Below, in pieces: positions 16,778 through 24,688 of a stretch of 62,712 nt of DNA. Each line of letters opens with the position of its first letter. Within the stretch, counting starts at the first letter, position 1. The position numbers were made by a program, and so were the translations under genes. The notes under the pieces are model-generated. The model saw only the letters and a list, made by a program, of their open reading frames with translations, was not told the DNA's origin and did no database searches. Source of the DNA: Tepidisphaeraceae bacterium (GTDB lineage Bacteria > Planctomycetota > Phycisphaerae > Tepidisphaerales > Tepidisphaeraceae); assembly GCA_035998445.1 (NCBI GenBank), contig DASYHQ010000020.1:1-62712 (forward strand), read 5' to 3'.

Positions 16778-17947
16778 ATGAATAAGAAACTAACAGTGGA
16801 CGGCAATTCGACTACCTCACGCCCGGACGGGTCCCACGGCGTCAACCAAGTCGGCCCGCAGTCGTTAGAGCCGACCGCGGAAGTGCCGCACGGTGCGTCG
16901 TCCGCCAGTGCTAGCGAAGAACGCCGGCGACCCGCTGCGGCGGCCGACGGGCCGGCCTGCGCGTGCTGTCATTCCGTGGGTTCGCCGCCATATGAGCTTG
17001 GGGCAGTCAACATTTTCAACCAGTTCGACTTCCCGGTCGAACCGCGGTCGGAATATTGCACGGCTAGGATGTCGCTCGACCAAGATTACCTGGAGGTCGA
17101 CGACGACCCCGAACACCCCGTGCAGGTCACGCGTTCGGGTGACCCGACGCTCACGCCATTCTGGTTCGGTTTTCCACGCCTCTGCGTCGGTCGCTTGGTA
17201 GACGGCCGGGCCTATGTCGCCCGACTGCGCGACCGCGCGAGTCTTCCCGAAAGCTGCCGCGTCTACGCGTCCCTCGAGCGTCTGATGACACATCTGTGGC
17301 GCGGGCCGAACAGCCATCCGGGACTCTTTTTCATCTTGGGCAAACTGGACTTCGTTCGCTTAGATGTTGCGGCGGTCCGACGCGTGGACCACCGGGCCCC
17401 CGAGCCACCCGGAGAGGCACAATCCCCGTCGGAACGGGACTTGATGGCAGAGAAAAGAACGGTCACCGCGTTCGTGAGCCAAGAGGTGACAAGGCCGGGC
17501 AAAGCCGACCGGGATGATGTCCTCCGAGGCTACTATTGGCCCACAGGCTGGAATGCGGAGGACGCCAAGAAGTTGCCAGCACCGCCGAAGGGATTGAAAT
17601 ACCTTCACGCCTGGTCGCACGACCCCCACGTGCACATGGAGGTGCGTGAACGCAACGGGCAACAGCGTGTGATCCACGTGAAGCCGGCCGACGCTTGGGT
17701 CGAATTTGACCGGTTCGCGGAGACGGTCATCGACCGCCTCACCATGGGCCGGACCGCGGACGGTCGGTTCTACTATTGCGAGGACAACGGCGACACATAC
17801 TGGTGCTGCAGGATTTACCCGGACTTTGCCGACATGGTTTTGGACATGTGGCACCGGGCAGTCCAAGACCCGACGCCCCTAACACTCCTTTACAAGATGG
17901 GGTTCCTCAGCATGACGATTCCGGCCGACGACGAACGTTATCCATAA
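16778..17947 (+). CDS. Element core protein XII, copy A (unknown function)
   Basis: 389 residues. The ATG at 16778 is preceded by GAAGGAGAATCGAC. An unstructured N-terminus of about 55 residues leads to a CACC pair (the B copy has CPVC). A conserved body follows: LCVGRLVDGRAYVARLR, CRVYASLERLMTHLWRGPNSHPGL, LVRLDL-like strand, PTGWNAEDAKKLPAPPKGLKYL and DMWHRAVQDPTPLTLLYKMGFL. Aromatic and charged content suggests a soluble globular protein. No family is recognised. It ends at a strong hairpin and has the same promoter type as gene X, so the X and XII products probably act together. Confidence 0.75.
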   Translation: MNKKLTVDGNSTTSRPDGSHGVNQVGPQSLEPTAEVPHGASSASASEERRRPAAAADGPACACCHSVGSPPYELGAVNIFNQFDFPVEPRSEYCTARMSLDQDYLEVDDDPEHPVQVTRSGDPTLTPFWFGFPRLCVGRLVDGRAYVARLRDRASLPESCRVYASLERLMTHLWRGPNSHPGLFFILGKLDFVRLDVAAVRRVDHRAPEPPGEAQSPSERDLMAEKRTVTAFVSQEVTRPGKADRDDVLRGYYWPTGWNAEDAKKLPAPPKGLKYLHAWSHDPHVHMEVRERNGQQRVIHVKPADAWVEFDRFAETVIDRLTMGRTADGRFYYCEDNGDTYWCCRIYPDFADMVLDMWHRAVQDPTPLTLLYKMGFLSMTIPADDERYP

Positions 17948-17976
17948 CTGGCTCGACGCTCTCGCCCTGCCGCGAG

Positions 17977-18011
17977 CGTGCCACGGAGGCATAAGCCGCC
18001 TCCGTGGCACG
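17977..18011 (+). terminator. Strong hairpin after gene XII (A)
   Basis: 14-bp perfect arms (CGTGCCACGGAGGC / GCCTCCGTGGCACG) around the 7-nt loop ATAAGCC, 30 bp after the stop. An equivalent hairpin with different sequence follows XII in element B. The next 480 bp to 18496 hold no gene I can support. Confidence 0.75.
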
Positions 18012-18496
18012 TGTCAGTCGCAGGCCCGGGTACGGCAAGGACGACATCACATCGGACGCTATTTTTCGCCGAGTACGCTGTCCCTACTACCGCCGCGCGG
18101 CCACGGTCTAGGACGGACGGTGGTAGCGGTCGCTCGGACCGAAGTCGCCAAACGTGCAAACGATTGGCGTTGCAGAGATCGAGAGCGGGACCGCAGGCGT
18201 CGACCGGTCGGCGCAGCGAATGTCCGGTACAAGGGCACCGGTCGACCTCGGGATGGAACGCGGAATAGTCCTGCCGCTGATGTCGTCGCAAGCCTGGAGA
18301 GACCGGATGGCACGATAGGTGTAACGCCCACATCGAGGAAGTGATCGAAGCATTCGGGGTGGCCCCAGCGGATGCAAGGACGAGCCGATAATTCGCCGGT
18401 GATCCGGTGGACGTCGGTTGCAAGATGGATATGGTATTCATGTGATCCGCCTAAAAGCTCTGCCGGCTCACAGTCGCGGCGGAGTTCTAGAATTTG

Positions 18497-19072
18497 TCAC
18501 GCATTGAGTTGCGCCTGGACGCGATTCTTTTGAGCAACGAGATGCGCCCGGTGCACGTGAAGTCGCGGAAGATCATCATCCGATGCTACTGTAATGAGTT
18601 CATCGACTTCGCTAATCGCCTTCGGATATGTCATCCAAGGCGACATATCCTGAAGGCCGAGCAATCGCTTTGCAATTGTCTGATCGATCGCCTTTCGCCG
18701 GGCGGGCGTAAGCGCGTCTGGCTGCTCGAAGTGAATCAGGCGTTGTCCAAGACGCTTAAGCCGGTCATCCGAGAACCTAGTCACGATCGAGGGGCGATTC
18801 TCCCACGACTCGGCGTGAAACTGCTCCATCAATGGAGTGTCTTCATTGGGTATGAATCGTTCGTACAACTGCTCCTCGACATGGTCCGAGGCTTCTTTCG
18901 GTGCCTGCGCTGCGGCACACGCATCGACGAGGCGCTTGCACAAGGTCTGGTTGTTCTTCAGCAACTCGGCGCGACGATTCAGTTCGTCACTGCCGAGTTC
19001 CATGCCTGCCGCATCTGCCGGCGCATCATACTCCGGCATGAGGATCGGATCACCTGCTGGCGATGACCCAAC
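18497..19072 (-). pseudogene. C-terminal remnant of an exonuclease I (SbcB)-like protein
   Basis: About 190 codons without a proper start. The sequence ELNRRAELLKNNQTLCKRLV, HVEEQLYERFIPNEDTPLME and DDRLKRLGQRLIHFEQPDAL follows the order of the C-terminal region of exodeoxyribonuclease I (N..LLK.NP, QLY.GF...D...M, RL..LL.RY.ar..P..L). The DEDD nuclease domain that should precede it is absent. It lies in the disrupted region between gene XII and the truncated integrase, so it is likely debris from a lost cargo gene. Confidence 0.5.
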
Positions 19073-19089
19073 GATGTCGATGCTCGTCG

Positions 19090-19300
19090 AAGTAGCTCAG
19101 CAAAGCTGACATCTTTCGCACTCTGCTGCTTCGGCTCGTCGAAGACCAGCAGGCCGGGATGGTTGGTCGCCATCACTCTCGCGACCTCTAAGAGACCGTG
19201 TAAATATGCCCAAATTGATCGAATCAGGTCGCTTGCGGAAATGCTAGCCTGAAGGTCAAAACCATCATGTTCTGGTCGGTAGGTGTCTGGCGATAGGGTA
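19090..19300 (-). pseudogene. Remnant of an ATPase gene (Walker B region)
   Basis: A frame without a start contains ARVMATNHPGLLVFDEPKQQ and SAKDVSFAELLRRAS. The LLVFDEP string is a Walker B plus D-loop of an SMC/ABC-type ATPase, with flanking helices as in AAA proteins of conflict systems. Both ends are broken: upstream a stop lies near 19305, and downstream the frame shifts into the exonuclease-like remnant. Only about 65 residues are left. Confidence 0.45.
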
Positions 19301-19321
19301 ATTGAAGCTTACGAATCCTCA

Positions 19322-19507
19322 TCAGTTCCCCCCGGTGGGCCTTAAGATCTGAGTAACTGCCTGCTCTGTCAGCTTTTTACCGATCCGCGAAATGAACTGC
19401 TTCTCGGACATGAAGATTCCGCCCATGCCGGCAAGATCGTCCGCGAGGCTGATGACGGCCCAGAACCCACTCTGGGTGGGAAACTCGCGTGTGCGGTCAT
19501 CGGCCAT
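19322..19507 (-). CDS. Small ORF after the truncated integrase
   Basis: 61 residues (MADDRTREFPTQSGFWAVIS...), whose ATG lies one base after the stop of the integrase fragment. No family is recognised. It may be the start of a gene cut by the deletion that removed the integrase C-terminus, or a chance frame. Confidence 0.3.
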   Translation of the reverse strand: MADDRTREFPTQSGFWAVISLADDLAGMGGIFMSEKQFISRIGKKLTEQAVTQILRPTGGN

Positions 19508-19508
19508 G

Positions 19509-19880
19509 TCACGGGGCGGTCCGGGCCCATGCCAGGTAAGCGTCGACCAACCGCGCGACGGTCATCTGCTCCGGTGAACGCTTGAGATCACCTGGCGTTC
19601 GCCCCGTCGCCAGCCACTGCAAGACGGTCCGATGATACTTTGTAAAACTGTCGGGCGAGTTAGCCCGCCCGAGGTAGACCATGCGACCGTCGAGGCGAAC
19701 GTACCCCAGTCGCTTCGCTTTGTGGACGCGATAGGCCGGAACGGTCGGGCCGGTGTCCGGTACATCGCCCGGGTGGCGCCGACTTCGAACGCGTACATCC
19801 AGCGTTTGCCACTTGGCCCCGTCAGCATCGTTTCCGTGCGAAACGGGCTCACCGCCCCAAGTCCGACTTTGTTGCAACAT
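19509..19880 (-). pseudogene. Truncated tyrosine recombinase, element A
   Basis: 123 residues matching only the N-terminal arm-binding part of the integrase at 51730-53097: VPAYRVHKAKRLGYVRLDGR, MVYLGRANSPDS and LVDAYLAWAR are shared nearly word for word. The core-binding and catalytic domains (R, H-x-x-R, Y) are absent because the frame stops at 19509 in unrelated sequence. The start ATG at 19880 follows GAGGTGAGCAG. It is the last gene of the RadA operon, 27 bp after the Gam-like gene. Loss of catalysis means A would need another integrase (for example from B) to move. Confidence 0.8.
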
Positions 19881-19907
19881 CTGCTCACCTCGAAAACGCA
19901 GGAACAA

Positions 19908-20537
19908 CTACTTGACGTACAACCGGTCCGCGGGGGAAACGACCGCGACGCCGTCGGGGACTTCACCGTGTTCCGAAAGGTGACGTCCGAGCGCGTCGCG
20001 GGACACCTGCGTGCGGACCCGCGCGTCCTCGGGCCGAGCACGTTGCCAGACCGCCAACGCCCGTGCCGCGTCGCCCTCGGCCTCGACCGTGACGCGGAGG
20101 GCCTCCGGGAGCGACCGCTCGCACCACCTGACGACGGACAGCTCGTCGACCACGTCGATCCGCCCGACCGAGCGGCGAAGGCCGACAGTCCCGGCCGGCA
20201 GGGGCACGGAACGGGCGCGCCCCCCCCGGCGCGCTAATTCCTGCCGGAGCCATCCCTCGAGCTCCGCCCCGAACCGTCGCAACAGCCATTGCTCGTCATG
20301 TTGCGCACGGCGCAGCTCCTGGTCGGCCGAGCCGCGCACCCGCTCCGCGTAAGACCTGCATTCGACGACCTTGCGAACGACCCACGAAGCAGTCCGCTCG
20401 TCGGTCACACGGAAGCCGTTTTCGATTTCGGCGGCGATGCCGCGGTCTTCCTGTGGTGCGTCGGCCATAGTGTCGTCGGGCGACGCAAGGTAGGTCTTAT
20501 TGTGGCGGCAGCTTGAGGTGGCTGTCTCCAATTTCAT
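19908..20537 (-). CDS. Mu Gam-like host-nuclease-inhibitor family protein, copy A
   Basis: 209 residues. An unstructured acidic N-terminus leads to a long helix (TASWVVRKVVECRSYAERVRG...ELRRAQHDEQWLLRRFGAEL). The beta-hairpin signature LPAGTVGLRRSVGRIDVVDE follows, then VRWCERSLPEALRV. This coiled-coil plus GT-x-x-x-R hairpin is the pattern of bacteriophage Mu Gam, which binds linear duplex ends and blocks exonucleases such as RecBCD. The ATG at 20537 overlaps the stop of the preceding gene (ATGA). The paralog in B is 247 residues. The role in the element would be protection of linear DNA ends during replication or integration. Confidence 0.72.
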   Translation of the reverse strand: MKLETATSSCRHNKTYLASPDDTMADAPQEDRGIAAEIENGFRVTDERTASWVVRKVVECRSYAERVRGSADQELRRAQHDEQWLLRRFGAELEGWLRQELARRGGRARSVPLPAGTVGLRRSVGRIDVVDELSVVRWCERSLPEALRVTVEAEGDAARALAVWQRARPEDARVRTQVSRDALGRHLSEHGEVPDGVAVVSPADRLYVK

Positions 20538-20800
20538 TTGGATCTCCTTAAGGCTTCGATACAGATCAGCGTCAGCCCCATAGCGGCGAGATGAATCGCG
20601 CGGACGTCCGCGTCCCTCGGACAGGCACGGGCCAGCCGGGCGTAGAGGTCTGACCCTCGTTCCATTAGGTAGGACGCTAGTTCCGGTTCGCAGATCTCGA
20701 GCATCCTCATCGACGTGCGGGTCCCGGCGCGCCTCACGCTTCGTTCGGCGGAGCGGATGGCACGGTAATCAATCGACCCGTTTGACATCGTCAACACCAT
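20534..20800 (-). CDS. Small conserved operon protein v, copy A
   Basis: 88 residues (an ATG at 20788 is an alternative). Shared with the B copy are ASYLMERG(S/T).LY..(I/L)..ACPR.ADVR.I followed by LTL(I)C.EA(L/V)RRS. It is all-helical and basic at both ends. No family is recognised. It overlaps the Gam-like gene by 4 nt, implying coupled translation and stoichiometric production with Gam. Confidence 0.7.
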   Translation of the reverse strand: MVLTMSNGSIDYRAIRSAERSVRRAGTRTSMRMLEICEPELASYLMERGSDLYARLARACPRDADVRAIHLAAMGLTLICIEALRRSK

Positions 20801-20865
20801 CCCGGCCGCCCCCTAAGGTCAAATCTACGCCTTCTCAACGTTGCGAGCGTTTGCACGCCACTCGC

Positions 20866-21237
20866 CTAGGAGTTGGCCGGCTGGGTGCCGGTGCCGCCTT
20901 CACCGCGCCGACGCGCTTCTCGTCGTGCCAACGCGGGGTCCAACCGCGAGAGCATGGTGCGCATCTCCGTCTCGCGCCAGAGCCGATAGTGGGCGATCCG
21001 GTACGCCTCCAACGCGAAGAGCACCGCTTCCCAGACGGTTCGGTACATTGCGTCGCTCATTTCGGACGACACGCCTTCGATGCCGCCGAAGCCCGCGCCA
21101 GCAATTTCGGTGACCGAGAAGTAAAGGTGCGGTTCGGTCGCCCGGGCCTGCCGGACGCCCAGGGGGTGCACGTGCTGCGACAGGTAAGCGCGCGCGGCGT
21201 CGACGATCGGGGTGGTGATCAGGTGTTGGTCATTCAT
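20866..21237 (-). CDS. Small conserved operon protein iv, copy A
   Basis: 123 residues, paralogous to 54222-54644. Conserved positions include PI(V/I)DAARA.L and RATEPHLYFSV. A long helix then follows: WEAVLFALEAYRIAHYRLWR with ETE(M/L)...L.RLDP. The tail is hydrophilic and varies between copies. No family is recognised. It sits 69 bp after the RadA-like gene and 65 bp before gene v. Confidence 0.7.
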   Translation of the reverse strand: MNDQHLITTPIVDAARAYLSQHVHPLGVRQARATEPHLYFSVTEIAGAGFGGIEGVSSEMSDAMYRTVWEAVLFALEAYRIAHYRLWRETEMRTMLSRLDPALARREARRRGEGGTGTQPANS

Positions 21238-21306
21238 TTCGGGAGACTCCGTTCATAAAGTTTAAAGAAGGTTCACGGTTGCCGCGGACGGTGGTGACCA
21301 CCTAGG

Positions 21307-22632
21307 TCAGCTGGCAATAGAAAGTCGGTCGACGTCGAGGTCGGGCCAAGCCCGCCCTACCGCGGCCCGCAGGGCACTGACGCCGTACAAGTCACAGCCG
21401 CAGTTCCACGGGAGGAACCTGGCGTCGCCAGCCGGCAGCACCATCCGACGGCCGCGCAATTCGTTGGCGCGCATCGCGGCGTTCGCGGCGGAACAGAACG
21501 CGGTGGGGAGCGGCATGAGTTGGCCGGCGAGGTCGAGTTCTCCGACGACGATGAGGTCCGTCGGCAACTCTCTACACAGGCAAGCGCCCGCGATCGCCAA
21601 GGCGAGCGGCAGGTGGAGCAGGTCGGATCCCATCGTCGTAGAACCGGCATGCATGACGGTGGGCCGGCACAGGACCGAAAGGTCCAGATCGCGTAAAACG
21701 TCGTCCCACTCCAATGCAGTTGCTAGGCAACGCGCGGCGTGCCGGACCTCGTCCCGGGCAATGCCGCGGCACACGTTGACGCGCCCCACCTCCGCTGCCG
21801 GCGAATCGGACGGACGTGACGATAGCGTCGCGGCGGCCTGGACCTGGACGATGCCGTGACCCGGAAGCCACGCGTTCACCGACACGATTTGAGTCGCGGC
21901 GTGCCGTGCCCGATGGAGACGCGTCGTGACGGGATCGATCGTTAGCGGGACCCGACGAAGGACGGCGGGTCCGAACCGATTCTTCGGGACGGTCAGCGTC
22001 CGGCGCCCGCCGCGGCGGTCGAGGTGGACGACGACGTCCACGGCGTGTTCGAGCGTGCGCGGCCCCCGGGCGAGGTTTTGCTTGGTGACGTGGCCGACGA
22101 GGATCGTCGCGATGCCCGCCACCTGCAGGGACCTAGCCGCGTCGACCGCCGCCCGGCAGGCGGCCGCGTCGGTCCCCGCGGTCGCCCCGCCGCCCTGAAT
22201 GCTGTCGAGGACGACCAGCTTCACGTCGCGGTGCGGGGCATTCGCGCCGAGGACCAACCGCTGCACGGCGACGGTGAGATGCCGGGGTTCGAGCTCGATC
22301 GCCTCCATCGCGACCCGCTTTAAGGCGCGGTTGGCGTCTGCGTCACTGAAGCCGCCAGCCATGCGTCGAGCGCGCTCGCTTACGCGCTCGACCGACTCCT
22401 CGCTAAGTAGCAAAAGGGATTTGGATCCGCTGAGAGCTTGATCCAACGCCGACTGGAGCGCGAAGCCAGACTTCCGGCTGCCAGGTAGGCCAATGAGAAG
22501 CGAGATTCCCGCGGAATTGGATTGTCTGTACACGTTCGCGGTCGCGTACAGGGTGGGACTAAGCGACCAGCATTGCCTGGGCCCAGAGTCGAACTGGTCG
22601 GATCGGTTGTCACGCAGGAATCTCTTGGCCAT
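21307..22632 (-). CDS. RadA/Sms-like ATPase without zinc finger, copy A
   Basis: 441 residues. The RecA-type core has a Walker A variant GLPGSRKSG (near residue 50), a Walker B region VKLVVLDSIQ, GHVTKQNLARGPRTLEHAVD and the RadA hallmark KNRFGP. The C-terminal 140 residues match the Lon-like domain of RadA (LPLALAIAGACLCRELPTDL then GELDLAGQLMPLP). Known RadA proteins start with a four-cysteine zinc finger; none is present. Chromosomal RadA is a branch-migration helicase loaded on recombination intermediates, so an element-encoded form could drive recombination-dependent replication. It heads the operon iv-v-Gam-integrase. The start codon lies at the predicted transcription start. Confidence 0.85.
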   Translation of the reverse strand: MAKRFLRDNRSDQFDSGPRQCWSLSPTLYATANVYRQSNSAGISLLIGLPGSRKSGFALQSALDQALSGSKSLLLLSEESVERVSERARRMAGGFSDADANRALKRVAMEAIELEPRHLTVAVQRLVLGANAPHRDVKLVVLDSIQGGGATAGTDAAACRAAVDAARSLQVAGIATILVGHVTKQNLARGPRTLEHAVDVVVHLDRRGGRRTLTVPKNRFGPAVLRRVPLTIDPVTTRLHRARHAATQIVSVNAWLPGHGIVQVQAAATLSSRPSDSPAAEVGRVNVCRGIARDEVRHAARCLATALEWDDVLRDLDLSVLCRPTVMHAGSTTMGSDLLHLPLALAIAGACLCRELPTDLIVVGELDLAGQLMPLPTAFCSAANAAMRANELRGRRMVLPAGDARFLPWNCGCDLYGVSALRAAVGRAWPDLDVDRLSIAS

Positions 22633-22638
22633 GCCTAC

Positions 22639-22667
22639 AGTATGAAGAATAAAATCATGATAGTCAA
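22639..22667 (-). promoter_or_regulatory. RadA-operon promoter (A), predicted leaderless
   Basis: On the minus strand: -35 TTGACT (22667-22662), 17-bp spacer, -10 CATACT (22644-22639). Exactly 6 nt separate the -10 from the ATG at 22632. The 13 bases GTCAAGTTTAAAA (plus strand, 22663-22675) recur at 56070-56082 in element B. Confidence 0.7.
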
Positions 22668-22682
22668 GTTTAAAACTATTAC

Positions 22683-22711
22683 TTGATGCAGATGGCCTTC
22701 ACGCCGATATT
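22683..22711 (+). promoter_or_regulatory. RHH gene promoter (A), predicted leaderless
   Basis: TTGATG (22683-22688), 17-bp spacer, GATATT (22706-22711), then exactly 6 nt to the ATG at 22718. No Shine-Dalgarno sequence precedes the gene. Confidence 0.6.
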
Positions 22712-22717
22712 TTAGTT

Positions 22718-23002
22718 ATGGCCCGGACCAAGCAGAGCGTGAACTTTGCCGTACAGCGTCACCTTGCAGACCGATTCCGCGATTCGACCAAGGAGTATTA
22801 CGGGAAACTCGGCCTTTGTTTTTCCGCATGCATGCTGATGTGGTTGGAGGCTGATCCAGCTGTACAGGCCGAGTACCTCAAGCGGGTGTTCGGTGCTGAA
22901 ATTGACGAGGAGATGGCGGCGGTAATCGAGCAGGCCAAAGCCGAACAATTGAGGCGGATCAAGACTCGCGAAGAGTCGCCCAAGTCGAGAAAAGGCTCCT
23001 AG
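22718..23002 (+). CDS. Ribbon-helix-helix-like regulator, copy A
   Basis: 94 residues. The N-terminus KQSVNFAVQRHLADRFRDST has the strand-then-helix pattern of RHH (CopG/Arc) DNA-binding proteins. The central block GKLGLCFSACMLMWLEADP is nearly identical in the B copy although other residues have diverged. A charged C-terminal helix (EEMAAVIEQAKAEQLRRIK) follows. It is divergent from the RadA operon with 85 bp between start codons, the classical position of an operon autoregulator. Targets may be the shared GTCAAGTTTAAAA block or the TGTAC-N-GTACA palindrome after the gene; this is inference. Confidence 0.72.
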   Translation: MARTKQSVNFAVQRHLADRFRDSTKEYYGKLGLCFSACMLMWLEADPAVQAEYLKRVFGAEIDEEMAAVIEQAKAEQLRRIKTREESPKSRKGS

Positions 23003-23029
23003 CTACCCCTGTTGACGCCCCCTAACCGC

Positions 23030-23040
23030 TGTACAGTACA
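23030..23040. repeat. TGTAC-A-GTACA palindrome at the right end of A
   Basis: A perfect 11-bp palindrome, followed by CG. It lies 28 bp after the RHH stop; the same palindrome lies 16 bp after the RHH stop in B (56438). Related copies occur at 28383, 33892 and 36778. Confidence 0.6.
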
Positions 23041-23644
23041 CGCCCCACCGGCGCAGACCCTCCTCGCGTTCCGCGTCCCGCAGCTGTGCTACCGGAAACG
23101 TACGCCCGCATTAAGTGCGTCAGAGGCTCATCAGCCGTCGCACGTTGACCACGTTACGGGGTAGACGGTGGCCGTGGCTGGGAGGCGTTCCCGCCCGAAA
23201 TGGCGTTGCCCCGTCGTCGTGCGGCCCGCCGAAGGCGGACGGAGCCAGACCCACACGAATGTCGCCCGCGGGTCACGCGCCGGTTGTTGGTCCGGTCGGC
23301 CGATGCTGGCGTGCTACCCGTGAGCGAGGCATCCGAACCGCTTTCGCTGCCCCACGGGTCGGACTGCCGACGTCGAACGAGGCGTGCGAACTTCGGGCGT
23401 GCAGTTCGTTCGCGCTACGGCTCTGGCCAGAATTTAGACGGGTGCTCGGCGTCTGCCAGCTGCGATCCCACTGCTGCGAGGTCCACGCTGGCGGAACGTG
23501 TGGGGAGTCTGCGTGCCGGCGCGATCGGACGCGACGCTATCGAGATCGCCAAACGGATCGCCGCGTGCTGCGTCCAACGCTTCGCCCGCCGTGGGTGACG
23601 CATGGAACGGTCGTCTATTTGCATCCGAGGAGTATGTCATGGCG
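23041..23644. other. Gene-free 0.6 kb right of element A
   Basis: Only Arg-rich frames without start signals. The first 60 bp resemble the matching stretch after the RHH gene of B (cccgca.ct...acgcccgcat), after which similarity fades; the right boundary of A probably lies here. No tRNA or direct repeat of the 5.8-kb fragment was found. Confidence 0.4.
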
Positions 23645-24625
23645 TCATTGAGAGGCTGGAACCGAGTCCCGCGTCGCTGTCGTCGGCGATGACACGGGTC
23701 GCGACGTCGTTGACGGCGCCGTTGCCGGAAGGGAGGTGAAGGCTGACGGCCGTGCTGTTTCGGGCCGGATAGTGGCCGTAGAGGGCGTCGTCGCAGTCGC
23801 CGTAGCCTGTAACGAGGGTTCCAAAATTCTGGCCGAGAGCATCTGCGCGAGTAGGCCGATGGCGACGGCCCATGCGACGCTCATCAATGTTCCGATCAGG
23901 ACGTATTCGGGTTCTTTGCGGGATTCGGCAGTGGCAGTGTCGCCCGTTTTTATTTCGCCGAAGCGGAGGATGGTCTTGGCAGTGATCAAAAAGCCGAGTG
24001 CCGTGTACTGATTTGTGATGACGAATAAGAAGATCAGGAAACGCTCGAGTTGCCCAATCAGCTTTCCAGCTCCCTCAAAGCCCCGCAGTGGCGGTGAAAT
24101 AACATTCGCGTCTCGCTGCGGCTGTAGCCCCTCTTGAAACGGCTTCATCCGGATTCCGATGACCACGCCACCGGTCCAGACGGCCAAGACCGTCCCGGTC
24201 ACGTGGACGAGGATCGTTAGGTACAGGTCCACGGACATAAGGCGGTGCCACGCCGTCTCGCATAGGCTGAGACCCGTTCGTGCGACAACCACGACGAAAA
24301 CAACGATGACGATGATGTGCAGCAGCTGATCCGCCGCTAGTTGAGCCAGTTTTCCCGACCACGTCTCGGCTCGCCGTTTATATATCCAATCAATCAGGAA
24401 GTGGGTGATGGCGACGCTGACCACGGCGAGCCCAAGGATTGACGCTTGCGAACGAGGGTGCAAGCCTAGGAAGACGACGATGCATACCGCGTGGATCAGT
24501 GCATGTTCGATATTTCCCCAGACGCCGGCTTTCTTGCGTTCCAACGCCCGGTCAGTCTGCAGGACAAAGTCTGCGCAGACGTGAGCACTTATCAGACATA
24601 TTGCCAGCTGCCACGCTTGACTCAC
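23645..24625 (-). CDS. DUF3307 membrane protein, partner of SatD
   Basis: 326 residues. The N-terminus (LAICLISAHVCADFVLQTDRALERKK...HALIHAVCIVVFLG) matches DUF3307, whose conserved features are a polar HxxxDFxLQ helix and a following H-A-x-x-H. Further helices follow (VVSVAITHFLIDWIYK, HIIVIVVFVVVVART, LYLTILVHVTGTVLAVWTGGVVIG), then GELKTGD-like soluble parts near the end and a Thr/Ala/Ser-rich tail. About six membrane helices are predicted. It is encoded 63 bp after the SatD-family gene, same strand, probably one operon; this pairing is known from other genomes. Function is unknown; a membrane effector is one possibility. Confidence 0.8.
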   Translation of the reverse strand: MSQAWQLAICLISAHVCADFVLQTDRALERKKAGVWGNIEHALIHAVCIVVFLGLHPRSQASILGLAVVSVAITHFLIDWIYKRRAETWSGKLAQLAADQLLHIIVIVVFVVVVARTGLSLCETAWHRLMSVDLYLTILVHVTGTVLAVWTGGVVIGIRMKPFQEGLQPQRDANVISPPLRGFEGAGKLIGQLERFLIFLFVITNQYTALGFLITAKTILRFGEIKTGDTATAESRKEPEYVLIGTLMSVAWAVAIGLLAQMLSARILEPSLQATATATTPSTATIRPETARPSAFTSLPATAPSTTSRPVSSPTTATRDSVPASQ

Positions 24626-24688
24626 AAGTCACACCTCAATAAGCCATAATGCTTATACAGATGAGTTATAAGCGATTTGGCATGTTTT

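Larger units (their letters stand above)
5825..23100. mobile_element. Element A: integrative element with primase, RadA-like and Gam-like genes
   Basis: This composite is defined by shared gene content with element B. Both have a leftward primase-like gene at the left, paralogous genes X, XI and XII, a leftward RadA-iv-v-Gam-integrase operon, and a divergent RHH gene at the right. The left edge is taken at the tRNA-Asn fragment. The right edge is taken just past the palindrome at 23030, where similarity with the right end of B fades. The integrase is truncated, so A is probably immobile on its own. Cargo is the kinase-HD gene and its small upstream neighbour. Exact ends are inferred. Confidence 0.65.

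Noticed and set aside
23115-23651. Rightward open frames between element A and the DUF3307 gene
   Set aside because: Composition and codon pattern like random GC-rich DNA; no ribosome site.
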